Source: Thiolapillus brandeum (GTDB lineage: Bacteria; Pseudomonadota; Gammaproteobacteria; Chromatiales; Chromatiaceae). Taken from it: DNA of 5,165 nt. The stretch spans positions 1 through 5,165 of the forward strand of contig DRLF01000241.1 in the NCBI GenBank assembly GCA_011051425.1, read 5' to 3'. The notes under the pieces were generated by a model, which saw only the letters and a list, made by a program, of their open reading frames with translations, was not told the DNA's origin and ran no database searches. Shown here piece by piece: positions 1 to 5,165 of this stretch; position 1 is the first letter of the stretch; every line of letters begins with the position of its first letter. Made by a program: the position numbers and the translations under genes.

Positions 1-1629
1 GCCGGAATACCCGCAGGGTCAGCCATCCGCTGTGATATCTGCATCGTCGGCGCCGGCCCGGCCGGCATCACGCTGGCCCTGGAACTGGCAAAAACCGGGA
101 AAGATATTATCCTGCTCGAAGCTGGTGGACTGAAAAACGCCGGCAAGAGCATGGATCTCTACCGCGGCGAAGTCGCTAACCCGGCGCGGCACCTGCCCCT
201 GGACGCCGATCGCTACAGGCAACTCGGTGGAACATCTGCACTCTGGGGCGGGCGCTGTATCCCGTTCAGTGCGATTGACTTCGAAACCAGGGAATACGTA
301 CCGCACAGCGGCTGGCCCCTGTCAAAAGAGGAACTGGACCCTTACTACCGGGAGGCGCACGCTTACTGTGAGTGCGGTGATTATCTGTATCATACTGAAG
401 AGGCACTGCCGGAAGCCCCTGCTGAAATGATACCCGGATTCAGGGGCCACGCGGTCGTCAGCAATACCATAGAGCGCTGGAGCCCACCGACCCATTTCGG
501 CAAGGCCTACAGAAAAGCCCTGCAGGACACGCCAAATATCAGGGTCCTCCTGCATGCTGTTTGCCTGAATATCGACCTGTCCGATGATGGCAGCAAAGTG
601 AGTTCGCTGACAGTCGGTCGGTTTGGCCGGGAGCGCTTTACCATCCAGCCCGGAATTACCGTGCTGTCTGGCGGCGGGCTTGAAGTACCACGGCTGATGC
701 TGGCATCCAACCAGGTACATAAAGCCGGCCTGGGCAACCAGTCCGACTGGCTGGGGCGTGGTTACATGTGCCACATAAGCGGCAGCATTGCGCGTGTCAG
801 GTTTGCAGATCATGTAACGCCGATATACGGTTATGAAGTTGACAGGGGCGGCGTATATTGCCGCCGCCGGCTATGCGTATCCGAGCAGGCGCAACGGGAA
901 CACAAACTGCTGAACGCCTACCTGCTGCTGGACCGGCCGTTGTTGTCGGACCCTGAGCACGGAAGCGGCCTGTTCTCGCTTACCTTCATTGCCAAGGCCA
1001 TACTCCAGCATGACCGGACCAGGGCGCCTTTCAAAGGAAAGTATGCCCTGTACTGGCGGCACATCATCAACATTCTCAGAGGATCTCCGGAAGTACTGTC
1101 CGTCCTTCCGCGCTGGTGCCGCAACCGCTTTGTGCAAGGGCGCAGGATCCCCTCCCTGTTGCAGAAGTCGAAGAATAATGAATACCACATTTACTACCAT
1201 ACTGAACAAATCCCCGACCGTGATTCACGTATCACCCTGTCTGACAAGATGGATACGTTCGGAGTCCCCAGGCTGCTGGTCGACTACAGGATCGCAGAAA
1301 AAGATGTGGAGAGTATCTGCCTGACCCACCGCCTGATCGACAGCGAGTTGCGTGACAGCGGCTGCGGGGAGCTGATCTACGACTCCGATGACCCGGCCGA
1401 AACCATTCGGGGCCACCAGGCCATGCTTGGCCACCACATAGGAACAACCAGGATGGCCGCCAGGGCTGCGGACGGTGTCGTGGATGAAAATTGCAAGGTA
1501 CACGGCATAGAAAATCTCTTTGTTGCCAGCAGTTCGATATTCCCTACCAGCGGGCAGGCCAACCCCACCCTGACCATTGTCGCGCTGGCCATCCGGCTTG
1601 CGGCCCATATCAAACAGACCCCGGCCTGA
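1..1629 (+). CDS. GMC-family FAD-dependent oxidoreductase, 5'-partial
   Basis: This is a flavoprotein of the glucose-methanol-choline (GMC) oxidoreductase family, which oxidises alcohol groups of sugars, sterols, choline or other alcohols using FAD. The frame is open from base 1, giving 542 visible residues, and the real start lies upstream. The dinucleotide-binding motif IVGAGPAG (residues about 15-22) ends its second strand with Glu40, the usual FAD-ribose ligand; it lies before the ATG at 151, so that ATG cannot be the true start. A second FAD-contact motif, GGTSALWGG, is at about 76-84. The C-terminal GMC domain shows HHIGTTRM from residue 478 and SGQANPT around 521, which supply the His-Asn active-site pair typical of choline-oxidase-like members (glucose oxidase has His-His). 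No signal peptide can be judged because the N-terminus is missing. The substrate cannot be read from the sequence; family membership is firm. Confidence 0.93.
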   Translation, partial: AGIPAGSAIRCDICIVGAGPAGITLALELAKTGKDIILLEAGGLKNAGKSMDLYRGEVANPARHLPLDADRYRQLGGTSALWGGRCIPFSAIDFETREYVPHSGWPLSKEELDPYYREAHAYCECGDYLYHTEEALPEAPAEMIPGFRGHAVVSNTIERWSPPTHFGKAYRKALQDTPNIRVLLHAVCLNIDLSDDGSKVSSLTVGRFGRERFTIQPGITVLSGGGLEVPRLMLASNQVHKAGLGNQSDWLGRGYMCHISGSIARVRFADHVTPIYGYEVDRGGVYCRRRLCVSEQAQREHKLLNAYLLLDRPLLSDPEHGSGLFSLTFIAKAILQHDRTRAPFKGKYALYWRHIINILRGSPEVLSVLPRWCRNRFVQGRRIPSLLQKSKNNEYHIYYHTEQIPDRDSRITLSDKMDTFGVPRLLVDYRIAEKDVESICLTHRLIDSELRDSGCGELIYDSDDPAETIRGHQAMLGHHIGTTRMAARAADGVVDENCKVHGIENLFVASSSIFPTSGQANPTLTIVALAIRLAAHIKQTPA

Positions 1630-1641
1630 GGAGTAAACAGT

Positions 1642-1657
1642 GCGGGCACGCGCCCGC
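1642..1657 (+). other. GC-rich hairpin after the GMC gene
   Basis: A perfect 6-bp stem (GCGGGC / GCCCGC) closes a 4-base loop, 12 bases after the GMC stop codon. No T-run follows, so it is not a classical intrinsic terminator. It could slow 3' exonuclease decay or assist Rho-dependent termination, or it may be chance in GC-rich DNA. Confidence 0.35.
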
Positions 1658-1717
1658 CGGCCACCCGACCCGCAAGGAAAGCCACCGGGCCAACGGATCC
1701 CGCAGCAAGCACGCCAG

Positions 1718-1740
1718 ACCTGAAAACCTGTATTTCAGGT
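1718..1740. repeat. Inverted repeat of ACCTG half-sites upstream of ispG
   Basis: ACCTGAAA (1718-1725) is mirrored perfectly by TTTCAGGT (1733-1740) across a 7-base spacer. The spacer begins with another ACCTG (1726-1730), which itself forms a 5-5-5 palindrome with CAGGT (1736-1740). There are therefore two direct half-sites and one inverted half-site, 8 or 10 bases apart. The repeat overlaps the -35 and spacer of the candidate ispG promoter and ends 65 bases before the start codon. It could be a repressor or activator operator, or an RNA hairpin if transcription reads through from the GMC gene. I do not recognise the motif as the site of a known regulator. Confidence 0.45.
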
Positions 1741-1749
1741 GGTTATGAT
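1720..1749 (+). promoter_or_regulatory. Candidate sigma-70 promoter of ispG
   Basis: A TATGAT -10 box (1744-1749, five of six consensus bases) lies 18 bases after a CTGAAA -35 box (1720-1725, four of six). Transcription would begin near 1756 and give a leader of about 50 bases before the ispG ATG at 1806. The inverted repeat at 1718-1740 covers the -35 and most of the spacer. Position and spacing are good, but this is pattern matching only. Confidence 0.45.
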
Positions 1750-1805
1750 ACCCCGCCACTCTTTCCCGACTTCACTGCTACGGCTATCATTGGGCCTCTT
1801 TCAAA

Positions 1806-3053
1806 ATGGTCCTGCCAATGCCCGGGAACAACGCTTACATCACGCGCCATGCCACGTGCGCGGTCTCTATTGACCAGGTCACGGTGGGCGGCGATGCTCC
1901 GATCGTCGTGCAGTCCATGACCAACACCGATACCGCCGATGTCGAAAATACCGTGCGCCAGGTTGCGCAGTTGGCGCAGGCCGGGTCGGAGCTGGTACGC
2001 GTTACCGTCAACAGCAAAGAAGCTGCCCTGGCCGTCCCGCTGATCCGTGAAAAGCTGGACGCAACCGGTGTGACTGTACCCCTGATTGGTGACTTCCATT
2101 TCAACGGCCACAAGCTGCTGGCCAGCCACCCGGACTGTGCGCAGGCGCTGGGCAAATACCGTATCAACCCTGGCAATGTCGGCCGCGGAAGGAAACGCGA
2201 TGAACAGTTTGCCGCCATGATCGAAACCGCCTGCCGCTATGACAAGGCGGTGCGCATCGGGGTCAACTGGGGAAGTCTCGACCAGGAGCTGGTGGTGCGC
2301 ATGATGGATGCGAACACCCGCAGCGCAACACCAAGGGGCAGCCAGGAAGTTATACACGAAATCATGGTGACATCCGCACTGGAAAGCGCACAGCGCGCGC
2401 AACAGCTGGGGCTGGGCAAAGAGCGCATTATCCTGTCGGTGAAAATGAGCGCCGTTCAGGACCTGATTACCGTGTACCGGGCGCTGGCAAAGCGGTGCGA
2501 CTACGCGCTGCACCTGGGACTGACTGAAGCCGGCATGGGTACCCGCGGCGTGGTGGCATCGACGGCAGCACTCGCAGTGCTGTTGCAGCAGGGTATCGGC
2601 GACACCATCCGCATTTCACTGACGCCGGAACCGGGCGGCAGCCGCACCCGTGAGGTACAGGTGGCGCAGGAAATCCTGCAATCCATGGGCCTGCGCGCCT
2701 TCATCCCGAGCGTGGTCGCCTGCCCGGGCTGCGGCCGCACCACCAGTGACTATTTCCAGACCCTGGCACAGGACATCCAGGCTTACCTGCGCGCGCAGAT
2801 GGCGGTCTGGCACACACAATATCCCGGCGTGGAAGACATGAAGGTTGCAGTCATGGGCTGTGTCGTCAATGGACCGGGGGAAAGCAAGCATGCCAATATC
2901 GGCATCAGCCTGCCCGGCACCGGTGAACGCCCCGTCGCACCGGTGTACGTGGACGGGGAAAAAACGGTTACCCTCAAGGGCGATCATATTGCCGAAGAGT
3001 TTCAGCAACTGGTTGCTGCTTATGTGGCCAGCACCTACGGGAAAGCTCCCTGA
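1806..3053 (+). CDS. ispG: 4-hydroxy-3-methylbut-2-en-1-yl diphosphate synthase, IspG/GcpE
   Basis: IspG is the cytosolic iron-sulfur enzyme of the MEP isoprenoid pathway. It reductively opens 2-C-methyl-D-erythritol 2,4-cyclodiphosphate to HMBPP, the substrate of IspH, usually with electrons from flavodoxin or ferredoxin. The 415-residue product has the N-terminal TIM barrel with the signature [13 protein letters not shown] (34-46), then GDFHFNGH (95-102), [10 protein letters not shown] (117-126) and IGVNWGSL (151-158). The C-terminal cluster domain has Cys306 and Cys309 (CPGC), Cys352 and Glu359 (GCVVNGPGE), the expected three-Cys-plus-Glu ligand set for a 4Fe-4S cluster. Cys309 to Cys352 is 43 residues, about ten more than in E. 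coli IspG, as expected for the long proteobacterial form. ATG 1806 is the first start after an in-frame TGA at 1746; Met5 (ATG 1818) is an alternative, and neither has a clear Shine-Dalgarno sequence. It appears to be transcribed alone and converges on the HemN-like gene. Confidence 0.97.
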   Translation: MVLPMPGNNAYITRHATCAVSIDQVTVGGDAPIVVQSMTNTDTADVENTVRQVAQLAQAGSELVRVTVNSKEAALAVPLIREKLDATGVTVPLIGDFHFNGHKLLASHPDCAQALGKYRINPGNVGRGRKRDEQFAAMIETACRYDKAVRIGVNWGSLDQELVVRMMDANTRSATPRGSQEVIHEIMVTSALESAQRAQQLGLGKERIILSVKMSAVQDLITVYRALAKRCDYALHLGLTEAGMGTRGVVASTAALAVLLQQGIGDTIRISLTPEPGGSRTREVQVAQEILQSMGLRAFIPSVVACPGCGRTTSDYFQTLAQDIQAYLRAQMAVWHTQYPGVEDMKVAVMGCVVNGPGESKHANIGISLPGTGERPVAPVYVDGEKTVTLKGDHIAEEFQQLVAAYVASTYGKAP

Positions 3054-3058
3054 AGCTC

Positions 3059-3077
3059 AACCCTGCCCCGCAGGGTT
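3059..3077. terminator. Hairpin in the convergent gap between ispG and the HemN-like gene
   Basis: AACCCTGC and GCAGGGTT form a perfect 8-bp stem around a 3-base CCC loop, five bases after the ispG stop codon and 31 bases past the HemN-like stop on the other strand. Its position between convergent genes suggests a shared transcript end. There is no T-run on either strand, so it is not a canonical Rho-independent terminator; it may protect 3' ends or act with Rho. Confidence 0.4.
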
Positions 3078-3108
3078 CGTGCGCGGACATGTCCTTTCCC
3101 AGTACAGT

Positions 3109-4383
3109 TCATGAACACGACCGCGAGGGAGGAGACAACTGTGCCCGTACTCGATGATCGAAGGCCTGACAGATGCTGACAAGTTCCCGGTACCCTCTAA
3201 CCCGGATGCGGATCATTCCTTGCTGCCAGTCCAGCCAGCCCTTTTGTTCGAAATCAAGCAATTGCTCTGTCTCCCTGGCAAAGAACTGCTTGAAACGGAT
3301 ACCCCATTTATCCTCGACAGCGGAGACCCGGATACACCCCGCCGCCAGTATCATGGCCATGATTTCCCGGCGCAGTACATCATCTGCCTCCAGCTCGATA
3401 CCGCATACGATGGGCAGTTGACTGTCATTCAGTGCCTCCTGGTAGATTTTCCAGCCGGGTTCATTCCTGCCGTAGAACTCTCCAATTGATGACACAGCAC
3501 CGGGACCGACACCGATTACATCGGGCACAGGCATGTCCGTGTATCCGAGTGGAAACCAGTGCAGAAGTCCTGCTGCCTGCGCGCGCACAAGCGGGTCGTT
3601 TTCCCATGTATACCAGCCCATCCCGATATTCCGGTAACCCAGTTCGGACAGGATCAGTTCATAAGACTGCGAGGGGACACCGGAGCGATCGACATAGCGT
3701 ATACGCTCCGGGCGAGCCCGGTCCAGCCATTCCTGCATCGCAGTGGGTGTGGTTTCGGCGAGCGCTTCACTGCAGCGGAGGTCCAGCATGATCTGCCGAA
3801 ATCCGGCTTGTCGCGCCAGATCGATAGATTGACCCAGTCCGGCCAGGACACCCTGCATACCGGCACTGTCAACCAGTTCAAAACGCAGGTTATTGAAACC
3901 CAGTGCGTGCAACAAATGCAGCCGGTCAGCCACCGGAATAGCAACACCGATACATGCACACCCGTTGCCGATACCGGAATGATGAACCGGGAAAGCATCC
4001 CGCACCACATCCAGCAAGCGGCGCAATGAATCATCGTCCCACTGCATTACCATGGATTGCGACAGCACGAGTTGCTGCAAGGGCCTGTCGACATCAAACA
4101 ACGCGCCCTGCAGGGCAAGTTCCCGGCTGATTGCCGGAAGCAGAGATGCAGGCACATCGCCTGCTACCCGCAATCGGGCTGACGCGTCTCCGGAGAATTC
4201 CTGTACATACAGCGCCAGTGGAGCCGGTAACGGATCACCATTACTCTGTTCCACCCACTCACGGTAATCTTCAGCACCGTAATCAGCACCGAAGGAAGTG
4301 ATGGTCGGATACAACCCGTAAGGTTTCTCTATTACCCCTGGAACAGCGTCAGCTGTACAGCCTGTCTTTCCGGATAGCCCCAT
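3109..4383 (-). CDS. HemN-family (coproporphyrinogen III dehydrogenase-like) protein lacking the radical-SAM motif
   Basis: The 424-residue product aligns from memory along the whole of oxygen-independent coproporphyrinogen III dehydrogenase HemN (457 residues in E. coli). It shows the N-terminal YPT motif (25-27), the LYV strand (58-60), a barrel with HALGFNNLRFEL (159-170) and AGFRQIMLDL (193-202), ELGYRNIGMGWYTW (247-260), GLLHWFPLGYTD (272-283), DVIGVGPGAVSSIG (288-301), and a HemN_C domain ending ICQAFDHRVR (404-413). The CxxxCxxC that should follow LYV is absent: the segment reads QEFSGDASARL (61-71). The GGGTP SAM-binding motif is replaced by SQSMV (108-112), the SIEidPr strand by CIGVAIP, and VQDF by LVDS. 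It is therefore unlikely to bind 4Fe-4S or SAM in the HemN manner. ATG 4383 is the first start after an in-frame stop at 4417-4419; its Shine-Dalgarno sequence is weak. The frame is intact, which argues for selection. Its role is unknown; heme or porphyrin binding, or a partner of true HemN, are guesses. Confidence 0.85.
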   Translation of the reverse strand: MGLSGKTGCTADAVPGVIEKPYGLYPTITSFGADYGAEDYREWVEQSNGDPLPAPLALYVQEFSGDASARLRVAGDVPASLLPAISRELALQGALFDVDRPLQQLVLSQSMVMQWDDDSLRRLLDVVRDAFPVHHSGIGNGCACIGVAIPVADRLHLLHALGFNNLRFELVDSAGMQGVLAGLGQSIDLARQAGFRQIMLDLRCSEALAETTPTAMQEWLDRARPERIRYVDRSGVPSQSYELILSELGYRNIGMGWYTWENDPLVRAQAAGLLHWFPLGYTDMPVPDVIGVGPGAVSSIGEFYGRNEPGWKIYQEALNDSQLPIVCGIELEADDVLRREIMAMILAAGCIRVSAVEDKWGIRFKQFFARETEQLLDFEQKGWLDWQQGMIRIRVRGYRELVSICQAFDHRVRAQLSPPSRSCS

Positions 4384-4413
4384 GGTTCGTTTTCTGTCTG
4401 GATAACGGGGCGC

Positions 4414-4455
4414 ATACTAAGCCGTATCCACAGCAGTGACTTTGATGCAGGTCAA
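4414..4455 (-). promoter_or_regulatory. FNR/ANR/DNR box and class II-type promoter of the HemN-like gene
   Basis: Read on the minus strand, 4455-4442 is TTGAC-CTGC-ATCAA, matching the FNR/ANR consensus TTGAT-N4-ATCAA at nine of ten positions. A TAGTAT -10 candidate (4419-4414, four of six consensus) follows. Counting the start as seven bases past the -10, near 4407, puts the box centre at -41.5, the standard position for class II FNR-type activation. The leader would be about 24 bases to ATG 4383. True hemN genes in several proteobacteria are controlled by FNR/ANR-type regulators, so the site fits the gene. The start position is calculated, not observed. Confidence 0.7.
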
Positions 4456-4514
4456 TCGGTCAGGAACAACCGGAAAGATTAGAATATGCTGATTTTATGC
4501 GGAAATTAAGCCGG

Positions 4515-5165
4515 CTACCAGTTCAGCGGCCAGTCCGCTTCCGCGAGTCCGATAGAAAAATCCACGAAGTCACCAACTACACCCATGTACCACATGCGCG
4601 CCCTGTTACCCTCGACAAGCACCGTTGGTGCAATGGTTTCCTGCCCCTCGAAAGGCACACTCGGCGCGATGACAGGTACCGGCCTGACCTCCCAGGGACC
4701 AAACGGATTCGAAGAGCGGGCTACGCCAATCCGGTTGGGATCACCCGGATTGGCTCCAGTGGCTGAAAAAAACAGGTAGAAGAGGCCATCCGGCCCTTCC
4801 ACCAGGGCGGACTCACTGACTCCTGCGGCAAACGACAGGCCCAGATCCGCACCATCCAGCACCGGTGTACTTCTTTTGGTCCAGTTGACACCGTCGCTGG
4901 AAGTCGCGCCCAGCAAACGAAAACCGGTCCTGCTCCCGCAGGTGCTTTCCACGCACCAGCCCGTGTAGATCATGTAGTAGACGCCACCGCTTAGAATGAC
5001 GGTCGGGCTGAACATGGCAGTGGCATCATCACCACTGGGGTTGCGCGTCAACACCGGCGTAGTGCGCTGACGGGTGAAGGTCAACCCGTCCGTGGAACGC
5101 GCCAGGCCAATCTCGGCGTGTGAAATAACAGTGCCTTCGTGCACGGTATTGTTCCCTGGCATGTA
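4515..5165 (-). CDS. Beta-propeller protein, glycosyl hydrolase GH43/GH32/GH130-like fold, C-terminal part
   Basis: The frame runs from the right edge of the window (217 codons counting the stop; 216 visible residues) to a TAG at 4517-4515, so the N-terminus is missing. Counting from the first visible Met, it contains repeated blade motifs of the form IGLA-SxDG-W/F-PVL: IGLARSTDGLTF with PVL (18-38), LLGATSSDGVNW with PVL (83-102), IGVARSSNPFGPW with PVI (145-165) and IGLAEADWP (204-212). Strands such as VYYMIYTGW (61-69), LFYLFFSATG (127-136) and ARMWYMGVVG (188-197) lie between them. This spacing is typical of five-bladed propeller glycosidases and their uncharacterised relatives. Cys70 and Cys75 could form a disulfide, which would suggest an exported protein, but no signal peptide is visible. 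Catalytic acidic residues cannot be assigned without the missing blades. Its stop lies 131 bases before the HemN-like start on the same strand; the FNR box between them suggests separate transcription. Confidence 0.7.
   Translation of the reverse strand, partial: YMPGNNTVHEGTVISHAEIGLARSTDGLTFTRQRTTPVLTRNPSGDDATAMFSPTVILSGGVYYMIYTGWCVESTCGSRTGFRLLGATSSDGVNWTKRSTPVLDGADLGLSFAAGVSESALVEGPDGLFYLFFSATGANPGDPNRIGVARSSNPFGPWEVRPVPVIAPSVPFEGQETIAPTVLVEGNRARMWYMGVVGDFVDFSIGLAEADWPLNW

Noticed and set aside
151..1629. ATG 151 as the start of the GMC oxidoreductase
   Set aside because: The open frame continues to base 1 and encodes the FAD-binding IVGAGPAG motif before this ATG, so the gene begins upstream of the window.
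1743..2513. 256-residue minus-strand open frame within ispG
   Set aside because: It is antisense to a clearly conserved ispG, its translation shows no recognisable domain, and its composition fits a shadow of the coding strand.
3059..3077. Hairpin as a strong Rho-independent terminator
   Set aside because: The stem is perfect but no T-run follows on either strand, so only a weak or Rho-assisted terminator is claimed.
3154..4029. Plus-strand open frames at 3154-3489 and 3559-4029
   Set aside because: They are antisense to the HemN-like gene, which has family motifs along its full length; their translations match nothing I know.
4480..4766. Possible divergent transcript: TAGAAT at 4480-4485 and an 89-codon plus-strand frame at 4497-4766
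   Set aside because: The FNR box would be centred near -43.5 rather than -41.5, and the frame is antisense to the propeller gene, is arginine-rich and looks like a shadow. The box most likely serves only the HemN-like gene.
1..5165. CRISPR arrays, tRNA or rRNA genes, insertion sequences
   Set aside because: No regularly spaced repeats, no cloverleaf-like or rRNA-like stretch and no transposase motif were seen; almost all of the window is covered by the four genes.

Overview
The window is 5,165 bases of moderately GC-rich, densely coding chromosomal DNA, apparently from a proteobacterium. The best taxonomic clue is IspG: it is the long (about 415-residue) form, which I associate with alpha- and betaproteobacteria and some gammaproteobacterial lineages such as Xanthomonas, rather than the roughly 370-residue E. 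coli type. An ANR/FNR-type operator agrees with a facultative or denitrifying proteobacterium. I cannot name a genus. No tRNA, rRNA, CRISPR array or insertion sequence was seen.

Layout from left to right: (1) positions 1-1629, + strand, the body of a GMC-family FAD-dependent oxidoreductase whose first residues lie before the window. (2) Positions 1630-1805, a 176-base gap with a small GC hairpin, an inverted repeat of ACCTG half-sites and a candidate promoter for the next gene. (3) Positions 1806-3053, + strand, a complete ispG of the MEP isoprenoid pathway. (4) A 55-base convergent gap with one hairpin. (5) Positions 3109-4383, - strand, a full-length HemN-family protein that lacks the radical-SAM cysteine motif and most other SAM-contacting residues. 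(6) Positions 4384-4514, a short promoter region with a near-perfect FNR/ANR/DNR box, spaced as in a class II activated promoter of the HemN-like gene. (7) Positions 4515-5165, - strand, the C-terminal part of a beta-propeller protein resembling the GH43/GH32/GH130-type glycosidase folds, running off the right edge.

The genes do not form one obvious pathway. IspG is housekeeping. The GMC oxidoreductase and the propeller protein look like accessory metabolism acting on alcohols or glycans. The most notable item is the HemN-like gene: its scaffold is preserved from the N-terminal YPT motif to the C-terminal HemN_C domain, its frame is open, and it appears to have an oxygen-responsive promoter, yet the residues that bind the 4Fe-4S cluster and SAM are gone. 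This suggests a retained non-catalytic (or differently catalytic) HemN paralogue expressed under low oxygen.
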